DNA of 42,892 bases, from assembly GCF_003254275.1 (NCBI RefSeq), contig NZ_QKZK01000032.1:1-42892 (forward strand), read 5' to 3'. Source of the DNA: Breznakibacter xylanolyticus (GTDB taxonomy: Bacteria > Bacteroidota > Bacteroidia > Bacteroidales > Marinilabiliaceae). Positions 33,077 to 42,548 of the stretch are shown in pieces (positions within the stretch are counted from its first letter, which is position 1; every line of letters begins with the position of its first letter). The notes under the pieces were generated by a model that did no database searches, had not been told where the DNA came from, and saw only the letters and a list, made by a program, of their open reading frames with translations. A program made the translations under genes and the position numbers.

Positions 33077-33877
33077 CTAGACACGAACCACGCCTTCAAA
33101 AATTATGACAGCACTGCCCTCTATTTCAATTCGCTCGTCATTCACACAACGAACACTCATGGTACCAGAACGGCTTGAGTCCTGTAAAACAGTATAATAA
33201 TCCAAACCATGACGCTCTTTCATAACAGGTGCAATAACGCATTGCGCAGAACCGGTGACCGGGTCTTCGTCAATTCCCAATGCCGGCACAAACACCCTTA
33301 CAAAACAATCATACCCTTCACGCTGCTGAGGCCGCGAAGCAACTATCAAATGACCATATTCTGAATGACGCATGTGCTGAATACGCGGATGGGCACGATG
33401 CACATCTTCCACGCCTTTCATCCAGGCCAAATACCATCCATGTTCACTCCGATATAGCGCATCGGGCATCAATCCGGTCGTATCTGTAAAATCCTCGGTG
33501 ACAGGCACGGATGAAACACCTAAAATGGGAAAGTCCATTTTAAGATGATGCCGATCGCCCATTACATACAGATGATGATGCGATGATTTGAAAAAAATGG
33601 GATCACCCTCCGCCACCATGCGCTGATCGTATAATACCGCAGCTGCAGCCAATGTGGCGTGACCACACAACATGATTTCGGCATAGGGTGTAAAAAAACG
33701 AATATTAAAACAATCATCCCCCGGAGTCACAAATGCCGTTTCTGACAAATTCATCTCTGCAGCCATTTGCTGCATAAACGATTCGTCCAAATGTGTATCA
33801 GACAACAACACTCCGGCCGGATTCCCCTTAAATGCTTCAGAGGTAAAAGCATCGACTTGAAACAATTTCTTTGTCAT
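33077..33877 (-). CDS. PhzF-family isomerase/epimerase
   Basis: The 266-residue protein has the PhzF start (FQVDAFTSEAFKGNPAGVLLSD), the catalytic Glu in MNLSETAFVTP, the domain-linking FTPYAEIMLCGHATLAAAAVLY, and the second-domain repeat DEDPVTGSAQCVIAPV. PhzF proteins catalyse proton-shift isomerisation; PhzF itself acts in phenazine synthesis, but no phenazine genes are near, so the substrate is unknown. The ORF starts at 33877 and is convergent with the DUF4861-like gene beyond the MITE-like element. Confidence 0.92.
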   Translation of the reverse strand: MTKKLFQVDAFTSEAFKGNPAGVLLSDTHLDESFMQQMAAEMNLSETAFVTPGDDCFNIRFFTPYAEIMLCGHATLAAAAVLYDQRMVAEGDPIFFKSSHHHLYVMGDRHHLKMDFPILGVSSVPVTEDFTDTTGLMPDALYRSEHGWYLAWMKGVEDVHRAHPRIQHMRHSEYGHLIVASRPQQREGYDCFVRVFVPALGIDEDPVTGSAQCVIAPVMKERHGLDYYTVLQDSSRSGTMSVRCVNDERIEIEGSAVIIFEGVVRV

Positions 33878-33979
33878 GACTTTGCTGTTTATTCGATACT
33901 CAATTTAATCATTCGTCGAGAAACATGCAAAAACAAATAATTGGCATCGACAAACAAACAGCCAAACAACATCGCATAC

Positions 33980-34014
33980 AAAAAAAATCCCGATACCTCA
34001 AAAAGATATCGGGA
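33980..34014 (-). terminator. Terminator of rho
   Basis: On the minus strand TCCCGATA pairs with TATCGGGA, followed by eight T. Confidence 0.9.
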
Positions 34015-34034
34015 CAATTATCATCAAGCTCTGA

Positions 34035-35822
34035 TTATCGAGCATTCATCGAAATCAAAAATTCTTCATTAGACATGGTTTTAGACATGCGGTCGCTCAA
34101 GAATTCCATGGACTCAACCGGAGTCATATCAGAAAGATAATTGCGAAGAATCCAAATGCGGTTCATGACATCTTGTTCAAGCAACAAATCTTCGCGACGT
34201 GTGCTCGACAAATTCACATCCACAGCCGGGAAGATACGCTTGTTAGACAAACGACGATCGAGTTGCAACTCCATGTTACCTGTTCCCTTAAACTCCTCAA
34301 AAATCACTTCGTCCATTTTAGATCCCGTATCGGTCAGTGCTGTGGCCAGGATGGTCAATGACCCCCCACCTTCGATATTACGAGCTGCACCAAAGAAACG
34401 TTTAGGTTTGTGCAACGCATTGGCATCCACACCACCAGACAGCACCTTACCGGATGCCGGTGAAACAGTATTGTATGCACGAGCCAAACGAGTGATGGAG
34501 TCAAGCAAAATCACCACATCATGACCACACTCGACCATACGCTTAGCCTTCTCTAACACGATATTGGCCACTTTGACATGACGCTCGGCAGGCTCATCAA
34601 AGGTCGAGGCAATCACCTCGGCATTGACGCTGCGAGCCATATCGGTCACCTCTTCGGGACGTTCATCAATGAGCAGGATAATCATGTACACCTCGGGATG
34701 GTTGGCTGCAATTGCATTGGCAATATCCTTAAGCAACATGGTCTTACCGGTTTTTGGCTGCGCAACAATTAAACCACGCTGACCTTTTCCAATGGGTGCG
34801 AACAAATCGACCACACGAACTGACAAACCGGGACGACGCCCTCCGGTAAGATTAAACTTTTCATTGGGGAATATTGGCGTCAAATGGTCAAATGACAATC
34901 GATCACGCACATAATCAGGCGTGCGACCGTTGATTTGCTCAACCTTAATGAGCGGGAAATATTTCTCACCTTCTTTGGGAGGACGAATGCCACCAACAAT
35001 GGTATCACCGGTTTTCAACCCCAGCAATTTAATCTGTGATTGAGATACATACACATCATCAGGTGAGTTCAGATAATTATAATCCGATGATCGCAAAAAG
35101 CCATATCCATCGGGCATTATTTCCAAAACTCCGGTAGCAGTAACAATGCCTTCAAATTCGTATGTTTTTTCTTCTTTACGTTGCTGACGCGGCTGACGTT
35201 CAACATTGGCATTTTGGTTTTTTCGACCCACCGTAAGCGACCGTTCTTCACGAACAACTACTTCATCGGCTGGTGCCACCCCAACAACAGTGTCTGGGTT
35301 TGCATCTGCATTCGACACAACATCATCAATGCCTGCGATGGGTTCATCAACGGTATCCTCCAACATATCCACCTTCTCAACCACCACATTTTTCTTAATG
35401 AGTGGCAACTTGCGAATTTCGAGGACTTTGCGGGGTTTCTCGTCAACAGGAGTAACGGAAATTGTTTCATCAGGAGTCGTTTCAGCAACAACCGGCTCAC
35501 TCACCGATTCAGCAGCTTCAACAGACTCAACAACAGGTGCATTTTCGTCAATGACGGTTGAATCTTTTATTTCAACAGCACTGGCAGCAAGCGTTTCGTT
35601 AATTTTATTTTTTGGAGGACGTCCACGGCGAGCGGTGGCATTTCGCTGGTCATTATTGCGTTCGGGTTTCTTTTCAACAGAAGCCTGAATGGCTTGTTCA
35701 TCAAGAATTTTATAAATCAACTCTTGTTTTTTAAAAGACTCAACTCGTTTGATGTTCAAATCTTTGGCAATTTGCCTTAAATCAGGCAGGAGCTTTTCGT
35801 TTAGCTCTAAAATGTCGTACAT
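34035..35822 (-). CDS. rho: Transcription termination factor Rho with long N-terminal insertion
   Basis: The 595-residue protein has the N-terminal Rho_N helical motif ([25 protein letters not shown]), then about 170 low-complexity residues rich in Glu, Val, Thr and Asp, then the RNA-binding cold-shock domain ([31 protein letters not shown]). The RecA-like ATPase follows, with Walker [10 protein letters not shown] near residue 360, Walker [18 protein letters not shown] and the Q-loop/R-loop region ([28 protein letters not shown]). The disordered insertion is common in Bacteroidota Rho. Terminates untranslated transcripts as a hexamer. It has its own terminator. Confidence 0.98.
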   Translation of the reverse strand: MYDILELNEKLLPDLRQIAKDLNIKRVESFKKQELIYKILDEQAIQASVEKKPERNNDQRNATARRGRPPKNKINETLAASAVEIKDSTVIDENAPVVESVEAAESVSEPVVAETTPDETISVTPVDEKPRKVLEIRKLPLIKKNVVVEKVDMLEDTVDEPIAGIDDVVSNADANPDTVVGVAPADEVVVREERSLTVGRKNQNANVERQPRQQRKEEKTYEFEGIVTATGVLEIMPDGYGFLRSSDYNYLNSPDDVYVSQSQIKLLGLKTGDTIVGGIRPPKEGEKYFPLIKVEQINGRTPDYVRDRLSFDHLTPIFPNEKFNLTGGRRPGLSVRVVDLFAPIGKGQRGLIVAQPKTGKTMLLKDIANAIAANHPEVYMIILLIDERPEEVTDMARSVNAEVIASTFDEPAERHVKVANIVLEKAKRMVECGHDVVILLDSITRLARAYNTVSPASGKVLSGGVDANALHKPKRFFGAARNIEGGGSLTILATALTDTGSKMDEVIFEEFKGTGNMELQLDRRLSNKRIFPAVDVNLSSTRREDLLLEQDVMNRIWILRNYLSDMTPVESMEFLSDRMSKTMSNEEFLISMNAR

Positions 35823-36113
35823 AAAAATACTTTGGAAATTAAGCAGAAATAAAAGAATAAAAAAAGGAAAAAACCAGACCCTCGAACAGGAAACAGATCA
35901 TAATGGGTAGCCCCATCCTTATATCCTAAGGGGATTTTGAGCAAAAATAGACATTCAACATGAGTTTTACAAACAAAAAATAGCCATTGACCAAAAATTC
36001 GTCAAAAACAACATCCTTTTGCAATTGGAAACGTAAAAAAATATGCAATTTTAAAATATGACAATCGCCAACGGGTTGTCGTCCTTTTTATCCTAAACCA
36101 ACATAAACCGATT

Positions 36114-36980
36114 ATGAGACAGTTAAAAATCACCAAGCAGGTGACCAACCGGGAGACTCCGGCTTTGGACAAATACCTGCACGAAATTGGAAAAGTCAAG
36201 CTCATCAGTACCGACGAAGAAGTCGGATTGGCAAAACTAATTCGACAGGGCGATGCCAAATCGCTGGAACGATTGGTCAATTCGAATCTTCGATTCGTGG
36301 TATCGGTGGCCAAACAGTACCAGAACCAGGGACTCACGCTCTCCGATTTAATCAACGAAGGCAACCTGGGTCTCATCAAGGCTGCACAACGTTTTGACGA
36401 AACCCGCGGCTTTAAGTTCATCTCGTATGCTGTTTGGTGGATTCGTCAATCTATTCTTCAGGCTTTGGCCGAACAGGCACGCATTGTGCGTTTACCGCTC
36501 AATAAAATCGGCGCCATTAACAAGGTAAATAACACATTTGCCCGATTGGAACAAGAGTTTCAGCGTGAGCCAACCAGCGATGAAATTGCCGATGTGCTGC
36601 AAATTGCAGCCGGCGAGGTGAAAGATGCTCTTAAGGTATCATCGCGCCATGTCTCGATGGATGCCCCCTTGAAACGCGACGAGGATAACACCCTCTATGA
36701 CATTCTCTTGGAACAGGACACTGAAAGTCCCGATGCTTACCTTTTGAGCGACTCTCTGCGCAAAGAGATTGACCGTTGCCTGTCGACCCTCTCCCATCGC
36801 GAAGCTGACATCATTCGTCTTTACTATGGACTGAGTAACGAGCCTCCCTATTCACTTGAAGAAATTGGGAAACTTTTTAACCTGACCCGTGAACGCGTCC
36901 GACAAATCAAGGAGAAAGGGATCAAACGCCTTAAACATACCTACAGAAGCAAAGTATTGCGTTCATATTTAGGTCAATAA
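36114..36980 (+). CDS. rpoD: Primary RNA polymerase sigma factor (sigma-70, RpoD)
   Basis: The 288-residue protein begins [30 protein letters not shown] and contains region 2 ([61 protein letters not shown]), region 3, and region 4 with the -35-binding helix-turn-helix ([33 protein letters not shown]). It is shorter than E. coli RpoD because Bacteroidota primary sigma lacks the long region 1.1/NCR. This is the sigma that reads TAnnTTTG promoters. The start at 36114 agrees with the family. Confidence 0.98.
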   Translation: MRQLKITKQVTNRETPALDKYLHEIGKVKLISTDEEVGLAKLIRQGDAKSLERLVNSNLRFVVSVAKQYQNQGLTLSDLINEGNLGLIKAAQRFDETRGFKFISYAVWWIRQSILQALAEQARIVRLPLNKIGAINKVNNTFARLEQEFQREPTSDEIADVLQIAAGEVKDALKVSSRHVSMDAPLKRDEDNTLYDILLEQDTESPDAYLLSDSLRKEIDRCLSTLSHREADIIRLYYGLSNEPPYSLEEIGKLFNLTRERVRQIKEKGIKRLKHTYRSKVLRSYLGQ

Positions 36981-37334
36981 CCCAATACATCCACATCAAA
37001 TTCAAAAGGTCACAATCGTCATTCATTACAAATTTATATTGCTCCGACCCCATCAATTCATAAATTGATGAAACAATCATAACGGTCACCAAGCGACACA
37101 CAAGAAGATGATTAAAATCATCATACGTCTTAGTTCTTTTTTCAACATATTGAACGAGCCACATCTAATTCTTCAACATACAGAAGCATGTTGATTGACG
37201 GAAGTACAAACTGATAGTTTATGAGTGGAGACGTTTAGGAGCGATAAGGTGCAAAGGCATCATCTGTAAAATGATGAAACAAATACAATGTGCCTCTTGG
37301 GGATGAGGGAGCTAATTTTAAACAGATAAAAAAT
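36981..37334. other. Intergenic region downstream of rpoD
   Basis: This gap has no credible gene. It contains the hairpin GATGATT-AA-AATCATC near 37108, a smaller hairpin CATCAATT-N4-AATTGATG near 37052 and a single vestige of the GTTTAGGAG purine repeat near 37230. A terminator forms its right boundary. Confidence 0.5.
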
Positions 37335-37365
37335 GGGAATGGCTTAATGTCATTCCCTTTTTTTT
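37335..37365 (+). terminator. Intrinsic terminator upstream of rpe
   Basis: GGGAATG (37335-37341) pairs with CATTCCC (37351-37357), followed by eight T. Most likely the far end of the rpoD transcript. Confidence 0.85.
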
Positions 37366-37410
37366 ATGGCAACAGCCAAAGCCCAGGGGAACAGCATGGC
37401 ATGTTTTCAT

Positions 37411-37418
37411 TATTTTTG
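37411..37418 (+). promoter_or_regulatory. Candidate -7 element TATTTTTG of rpe
   Basis: A TAnnTTTG match 25 nt upstream of the ATG at 37444, just after the terminator. The -33 box is weak. Confidence 0.5.
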
Positions 37419-37443
37419 CACAAACAAACCTGAACATACCATC

Positions 37444-38100
37444 ATGAACCATTTGATCGCACCTTCGTTACTCGCCGCCAATTTCGCGGATTTAAAAACA
37501 GACCTCGACATGCTCAACCGCAGCGAAGCCGATTGGCTGCACCTTGACATTATGGATGGCATGTTTGTGCCCAACATTTCGTTCGGCTTGCCGGTATTGC
37601 AATCGCTAAAAGGAAAGGTCAACAAACCTTTTGACGTACATCTGATGATTGTGCAACCCGACCGCTACATTGCAGACTTTAAGGCAGCAGGAGCCGATTG
37701 GCTCAACGTGCATTACGAAGCCTGCCCACATCTGCACCGCACACTGCAAACCATTCGACAACAAGGCATGAAAGCCGGTGTCACCCTCAACCCACACACG
37801 CCCGTTTCCTTGCTCGAAGAAATCATCACCGAAGCAGATCTGGTTCTCCTCATGTCGGTAAACCCCGGCTTTGGAGGTCAATCGTTTATCGAAAACACCT
37901 ACCACAAAGTTGAGCAACTCAAAGAGCTCATCCTTAAAAAAAATTCACAGGCACTCATTCAGGTCGATGGTGGCGTAGACAACCACACTGCGCCGGGATT
38001 ACTCAAAGCCGGTGCCGATGTGCTGGTGGCTGGCAGCTACGTGTTCCGCTCAACCGACCCGATTGAAACCATCGCGCAACTGAAGCAATTGAAATGCTAA
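37444..38100 (+). CDS. rpe: Ribulose-phosphate 3-epimerase
   Basis: The 218-residue TIM-barrel protein has APSLLAANFADLKTDL, the metal-binding WLHLDIMDGMFVPNISFG (His, Asp), VHLMIVQPDRYI, the loop LMSVNPGFGGQSFIENTYHKV and IQVDGGVDNHTAPGLLKAGADVLVAGSYVF. It interconverts ribulose 5-phosphate and xylulose 5-phosphate in the pentose phosphate pathway. The start is ATG 37444 (MNHLIAPSLL); an extension to 37366 adds residues absent from the family and contains the terminator and the -7 box. Confidence 0.97.
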   Translation: MNHLIAPSLLAANFADLKTDLDMLNRSEADWLHLDIMDGMFVPNISFGLPVLQSLKGKVNKPFDVHLMIVQPDRYIADFKAAGADWLNVHYEACPHLHRTLQTIRQQGMKAGVTLNPHTPVSLLEEIITEADLVLLMSVNPGFGGQSFIENTYHKVEQLKELILKKNSQALIQVDGGVDNHTAPGLLKAGADVLVAGSYVFRSTDPIETIAQLKQLKC

Positions 38101-38216
38101 GTCGAAGATGCAGAGAGAAAACAAGAGAGAAAAGAAGATATTGAGATATTAGACAGATAGAAAAGAGTGATGAGACCATTAAATGCCATCTGAATATCTT
38201 TCTTCATCTCATCCTA

Positions 38217-38313
38217 ATATATAACAAGTTTGAGTTATCTGCTTTGTTATTTAAACGCATGGCGTAACAAAATAACTCAGCGCCTTCGCGCCTTTGCGTT
38301 TATTCTGACTCTG
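38217..38313. repeat. Intergenic repeat family, copy C
   Basis: Contains TTTGAGTTATCTGCTTTG, TATTTAAACGCATGGCG, the palindromic-looking GCGCCTTCGCGCC and ends with TTTATTCTGACTCTG. It is nearly identical in reverse to copy B at 32569-32663 and related to copy A at 27619-27740. It lies between rpe and ssrA. Confidence 0.9.
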
Positions 38314-38406
38314 TCTAAAAATATTTCGTCTTCTTCTCTTTGCTGAATGGTATGGCACCAGGATTATCAGCAAACGCGAAGCAAACTTCCGGAGCTTTTT
38401 TTCGCC

Positions 38407-38438
38407 TTTGGCATTTTGCAACATTTCGCTTATATTTG
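38407..38438 (+). promoter_or_regulatory. Promoter of ssrA
   Basis: TTTG (38407-38410), 20 nt, TATATTTG (38431-38438), then 12 nt to the first base of tmRNA: an almost ideal Bacteroidota promoter. Confidence 0.7.
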
Positions 38439-38450
38439 CACCATTACCAT

Positions 38451-38847
38451 GGGGCTGACCTGGATTTGACAGCTTGGCAAAGTGGTATGTAAGCATGTAG
38501 AGCGTTGTGGTTCCCGCTCTTAAATCTCAGGCCTCGAACTTATAACTGGCGAAAACAATTACGCTCTCGCTGCTTAATCGAATCATAGTAGATTAGCTTC
38601 ATCCCTGCACTAGGTGCGGGGACGAGACATCTCCCGGGTGCTAATGTCCTGAAGCGGCCCGAAACTGAGGTGTAGATAAATCGGGAATAGCCTGATGGCA
38701 GCTCCGGCCAACAGGTGAAACTAAAGGAGCTAAGGCGTGGTTAGGGTGTCTGCCTCCGGACCACACACGAAAATCAATGACAGAATAAACATGTAGAAAG
38801 CATATGGCTTCCGGGTTTGGACGAGGGTTCGATTCCCTCCAGCTCCA
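38451..38847 (+). ncRNA. ssrA: Transfer-messenger RNA (tmRNA)
   Basis: The 5' end GGGGCTGACCTGG and the 3' end with GGTTCGATTCCCTCC and CAGCTCC form the tRNA-like acceptor and T arm: GGGGCTG (38451-38457) pairs with CAGCTCC (38840-38846), with discriminator A at 38847. The CCA is not encoded. The tag reading frame GGC GAA AAC AAT TAC GCT CTC GCT GCT TAA (38548-38577) gives GENNYALAA, the tag usual in Bacteroidota. tmRNA with SmpB rescues stalled ribosomes and marks the nascent chain for proteolysis. No smpB is in the window. A terminator follows at 38881-38911. Confidence 0.97.
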
Positions 38848-38880
38848 CAAAATGACATTCGCGAGATTTCGCACACCTTC

Positions 38881-38911
38881 AAACCCCTTTAAACAAAGGG
38901 GTTTGTTGTTT
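38881..38911 (+). terminator. Terminator of ssrA
   Basis: AAACCCCTTT pairs with AAAGGGGTTT around a 4-nt loop; tail GTTGTTT. Confidence 0.85.
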
Positions 38912-39103
38912 CACCACTTCAACAATTTTCGTCTTTTTTCTATATTTGTTTCACCAATGCTTCACCAGTACATCTTCATTAGAACAAAGGTGAAACATTT
39001 AACCAAAGAGACATGGATTGGTATAAATGCTACACAGATTGCGGTGCGCCACAATTCAACAAAACCACCTAATAATCAACACGTATCAAAAATCAAGATT
39101 GAA

Positions 39104-40378
39104 CTAAACCCGCCCGAAAGCCCTTTCCATCAACTCCTGTTCATTTCTTGAGATGCCCAAACGAGAGGATACAGACTTCCATTGAGAAACGGACTCACTG
39201 ATTTTTCCGACGATTTGATCAGCCTTTTTATCCGACACTCTGAAATAGTCTTTCACACTCATGACCAGTTCCAGATCAAGCGAATTATCGTTTTCTGAAA
39301 TATTCAGTTTCAATCCACGTCCATCCGGGTTCGGGTTGATATCAAAAGCGGGAGAGAGTCGCCATCCGGTTTTCGTCAATAAAAAACCATGATTTCTCAA
39401 ATGGTCATCGGTATTGGACACCGCAATATGAAAAACAATCCGACGCCACATTTCTTCCAAATCGGCATTTACTTCACAGCAATTCTGAATGATAAACTCA
39501 GCCAATTCGAGATAACTCACCCCATCATGGAAGTCAGTTCCATCGGAGTACCCTAATAGTGTCATGGCAGATGCAAAATGAATTCTCCCCCCACTCTGTT
39601 TCCGGTCAAATCGCTTGGTCAAAAATGTATCATACGGGCTTGAAAATTTATGAATCTGGGCTTGCGCCATATTGACTCCGGAAGCCACCGCAAGTTGATG
39701 AACAACCATCTCCCAGGCACCGATATTTATCCCATCAGAAAGACTTGGAAACTTTGCAATCCACAAATGTCCTTCAGGATCATGGACACCGGCCTTGGGA
39801 CGTGCCCCTCCCAAAGAGGAACCCGGTTGAATCAACATGTTTAACCATTTCAAATATTCAGGGTCATCGACGGCATCCTCGTTCTCCAATTTTAGGCTGA
39901 TCTCTTCCAAGGTTCGCAGGCTGATCCATGGCGGTGATGACAACCGAACATCATCATTGAGGAAAGGCCCCGTTGCATCGGTTTTAAACCGCAAAGCCCC
40001 CATCCGCTGCTCATCAAAAACGCCCAGCAGATAATCAGACTCCAGCAAGGTTCTTTCAGGCCGGGATTCATAACGAGCCAGTGCAGCCTCACGACGACGC
40101 ATCAACAATCGCCCCCAGCGATCCGGCGAAGAATCCAAAAACAACCCAAAATTCTCTTTCCCTTGTGCAAGATATTGCGTACCACCATACAATCGAAGAT
40201 CCGGATCGAGAACCGAGGCCATGCCATCCTTCAAATACGATTTATCGTATTCAAAAGAAAAGATCTCATTTCCACGAACAGGCTCGGCATATAGTCGCCC
40301 CATCAATACAGGAGGTTTCTGCTCATCCCAATTGGCATACACCTCAATTTCACGCCTTATATTTTTATTTACCTTCAT
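39104..40378 (-). CDS. hipA: HipA-family Ser/Thr kinase toxin
   Basis: The 424-residue protein has the N-terminal HipA couple domain (GRLYAEPVRGNEIFSFEYDKSYL, YLLGVFDEQRMGALRF). The kinase domain follows: the glycine-rich loop SSLGGARPKAGV (E. coli HipA autophosphorylates a Ser at this position), FLTKRFDR with the ATP-binding Lys region, the catalytic loop HIAVSNTDDHLRNHGFL (Asp and Asn present) and the metal-binding AFDINP. All catalytic residues are intact. HipA phosphorylates a tRNA synthetase in E. coli and thereby induces dormancy. The start codon at 40378 lies inside hipB, overlapping it by 14 nt, so translation is coupled. The operon is downstream of tmRNA in convergent orientation. 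Confidence 0.95.
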   Translation of the reverse strand: MKVNKNIRREIEVYANWDEQKPPVLMGRLYAEPVRGNEIFSFEYDKSYLKDGMASVLDPDLRLYGGTQYLAQGKENFGLFLDSSPDRWGRLLMRRREAALARYESRPERTLLESDYLLGVFDEQRMGALRFKTDATGPFLNDDVRLSSPPWISLRTLEEISLKLENEDAVDDPEYLKWLNMLIQPGSSLGGARPKAGVHDPEGHLWIAKFPSLSDGINIGAWEMVVHQLAVASGVNMAQAQIHKFSSPYDTFLTKRFDRKQSGGRIHFASAMTLLGYSDGTDFHDGVSYLELAEFIIQNCCEVNADLEEMWRRIVFHIAVSNTDDHLRNHGFLLTKTGWRLSPAFDINPNPDGRGLKLNISENDNSLDLELVMSVKDYFRVSDKKADQIVGKISESVSQWKSVSSRLGISRNEQELMERAFGRV

Positions 40379-40691
40379 GTTCAGCCTTTCTTTTGGGAGC
40401 TCTTTTTTTCACAACCAGCTCAGCATCCTGCAATTTGCGGCCAAATTCATCATCTTTGGCCAACAATAAAATATCATGCTCCAGACGCAAAGCAACCAAC
40501 ACCGAAAAATAAGCGCCCATGCTGACGGTCTCAGCCCCTCGTTCAATGGCATACAATGTCGTTCGGGTAATATTAGCACGCTCGGCAACCTGCGTGGTGG
40601 TCAGCCTACGCCGCAATCGCGCCATTTTTATATTCTCTCCCATCTCCAATAGCATTCGACGATGAAGTGGCAGTAGTGTTTTCGATGTCAT
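40365..40691 (-). CDS. hipB: HipB-family Xre antitoxin and repressor
   Basis: The 108-residue protein has a Cro/C1 helix-turn-helix (MGENIKMARLRRRLTTTQVAERANITRTTLYAIERGAETVSMGAYFSVLVALRLEHDIL). A basic tail follows (VVKKRAPKRKAEHEGK). It binds and neutralises HipA and represses the operon. Two in-frame ATGs exist, 40691 and 40700; 40691 is chosen because the promoter -7 at 40710-40717 would put transcription at about 40700. The ORF upstream to 40775 is not supported. It overlaps hipA. Confidence 0.93.
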   Translation of the reverse strand: MTSKTLLPLHRRMLLEMGENIKMARLRRRLTTTQVAERANITRTTLYAIERGAETVSMGAYFSVLVALRLEHDILLLAKDDEFGRKLQDAELVVKKRAPKRKAEHEGK

Positions 40692-40692
40692 A

Positions 40693-40741
40693 TTGTCCAT
40701 TATAATAGACAATTTTATCGCTTTTTGTCCATTAAAACAAA
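40693..40741 (-). promoter_or_regulatory. hipBA promoter with HipB operator half-sites
   Basis: On the minus strand TTTG (40741-40738), 20 nt, TAAAATTG (40717-40710) form a promoter (one mismatch in -7). TTGTC (40693-40697) and GACAA (40708-40712) are an inverted pair with a 10-nt spacer, overlapping the -7 box, and a third TTGTCC lies at 40725-40730. This fits a HipB-type operator cluster and autoregulation. Confidence 0.6.
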
Positions 40742-40775
40742 CATTAAAAGCTAAAATTAAAAATATTGAAAACAC

Positions 40776-41123
40776 AGAAGATCTCCAACAGACATCTGAT
40801 GATTCAACCTAAGAAAGTATTAAGACATGAGTCTCAAGACGCAAAACAATGAGGATTTTGAATCTTCTTCCTGTGTGTCGATTGGTGATTGTCCTGGTTG
40901 TTTCAATGGAACTTGCCAATAATCATTGGTTTCGCAGATCTGCGATTCTTGGTTGTGAGTGAGGCTTTGACTTCGTCGATCTGGCGATACTCAAGGCACG
41001 TTTCATGTGTTAATCATTTAATATATTTGTATTTCTATTTCTTGCCCGCAAATCATACGAATTTGAAGTTGTTGTGATAGAAATGCGAATCAAGAGTTGA
41101 GAATTATATTCACAACATTAAGA
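40776..41123. other. Intergenic region with no recognised gene
   Basis: No convincing ORF, hairpin with U-tract or shared repeat was found between the hipBA promoter and the small ORF at 41124. The sequence is unlike the neighbouring gaps and may be remnant DNA. Confidence 0.45.
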
Positions 41124-41330
41124 ATGGCTACACAAATAATCTCAATAAAAGAGTTCTTGGCGCTGGGCATAAATAACAAATTCTTAGACGATGTTTGGAA
41201 TTTTCCCGTAGTGAAAAATGATCGGCCGCAAGCAACCGGTTGGTTGGTCTTTTGCCCGGTATGGGGCAAAACAAAACATTTTCCCCTTCATCCTACCGAG
41301 ATTATCTGCTTAAGGGCTGAAAAGTTTTAA
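41124..41330 (+). CDS. Small hypothetical protein (uncertain)
   Basis: The 68-residue frame begins MATQIISIKEFLALGINNKFLDDVWNFPVV and ends at TAA. It includes TGWLVFCPVWGKTKHFPLHP, which has an unusual content of aromatic residues. No family is recognised, no clear promoter is seen, and the surrounding DNA is non-coding, so it may be a decayed fragment. Confidence 0.3.
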   Translation: MATQIISIKEFLALGINNKFLDDVWNFPVVKNDRPQATGWLVFCPVWGKTKHFPLHPTEIICLRAEKF

Positions 41331-41715
41331 AAAACTCTTAAACATCTCATTTCGTTAACGCTACTGATTTACAATGAACCTTTTGATGCTTGAATGCATT
41401 ATTCAACTCGAAATTTGTATTTTTAAGAAGTCAGAAGTCTACGAACAGGCTCCAGTCTCATTAATTTGCTACATTACACACAGAATTGCGATAGTCTAAC
41501 AAGCATCCATGTTCGAGGCATCTCCGTGTCTTCTCCGTGTTTTCTCTCTATTATCTCTGAGCTAAACACGGAAATACCTAAGAAATTATTAATAAATTTC
41601 TTAGATTTATCTCGATGTAATCATGTGACTGATATGAAGGATCTAAGTGTGTGGAGGGAAAGAACAGGTCATCGAGCATTGTAACCCGTAAATTCAAACC
41701 TTAAACATTATATAT
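41331..41715. other. Intergenic region with two inverted repeats
   Basis: CTAAGAAATT (41578-41587) pairs perfectly with AATTTCTTAG (41595-41604), and TCCGTGTT (41534-41541) pairs with AACACGGA (41565-41572). The latter lies in a run of CTCCGTGTCTTCTCCGTG-like direct repeats. No U-tract follows either. The region ends 12 nt before the DUF6266-like gene after a conserved-looking leader with no clear promoter. Confidence 0.5.
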
Positions 41716-42345
41716 ATGGCACGATTATCATCGCAAAACAACATCAAAGGCGCCATTGGCAATTTGATATTTTATGAATCACAGGGACAGAAGCTGGTAC
41801 GGACCAAACCTTCAGATGTGCTTAACCCCCAAACTCCTGCTCAGCAACAACATCGCATGCGGTTTAGTGCCGCCAGTCGATTTCTGAAACCCTTTCGGGA
41901 TATTGTGAATGAAACATTTACCACATTTGGAGGCAAAAAGAGCGGGCATAGTGCTGCCATGTCTTACAATATGGGGTTTTCCATGAAGGGAGGATATCCC
42001 GATGTGACCATTGACCTTCATCAAGCAATCATCAGTTATGGGAATGCTGTACTCCCCCCCGGATTATCAATCAGCAAAAACGAAGATTTATTTGAACTCA
42101 AATGGGATACGTCAGCAATTGATGGTGCCCATGCATACGACAAGGTGATACCCGTATTATGAGGCGACAACTGGCACCGCGCATTAAGGCTCGATGGCGT
42201 ATATCGCAAGGAAGGAATCTGCAGATTTAAAATGCCACTTGGCTTTAAAACGGCTCGCTGCTGGGCGTATGTGAAAGCAACTAAAGCCAATTGGGGACGG
42301 CATTACAGCATGAGCTGGTATGGCGGAGAGATAGAGGTGTCGTGA
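41716..42345 (+). pseudogene. DUF6266-like protein interrupted by an in-frame stop
   Basis: The first 148 codons read MARLSSQNNIKGAIGNLIFY, then VRTKPSDVLNPQTPAQQQHRMRFSAASRFLKPF, matching the DUF6266 family of Bacteroidota (typical segment: RxKPxxVxNPxTPAQxxxR). After KVIPVL the codon is TGA (42160-42162). The same frame then continues open to a second TGA at 42343-42345, giving GDNWHRALRLDGVYRKEGIC and on to SMSWYGGEIEVS. The two parts together are 208 sense codons, near the usual length of the family. A single point mutation (for example from TGG) would explain the break. Function of DUF6266 is unknown. Confidence 0.75.
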
Positions 42346-42548
42346 TCCAATCGGGCAACTGCGCAGCAGGATAAAAACGAAAAATCCTTTTTAACACAAA
42401 GGATTGAAGAGTGATTCCGAAAAGACAAATGTTGTTACAATCAGAAATTAACAAAACTATCCCCCAGAACAATCATTGCTATACTTATTAAATTATCATT
42501 CAAAAATCTACATTAATGTCAAAAAATCCGGATATTTTAAGCGTTATT

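Noticed and set aside
38804-39151. ORF overlapping the tmRNA 3' end, considered as an integrase start
   Set aside because: The translation does not match tyrosine recombinase N-termini and overlaps the T arm of ssrA; no catalytic R-H-R-Y region follows.
40700-40775. N-terminal extension of HipB (MFSIFLILAFNVCF...)
   Set aside because: It lies upstream of the promoter and operator and looks like a fortuitous hydrophobic frame, not a signal peptide.
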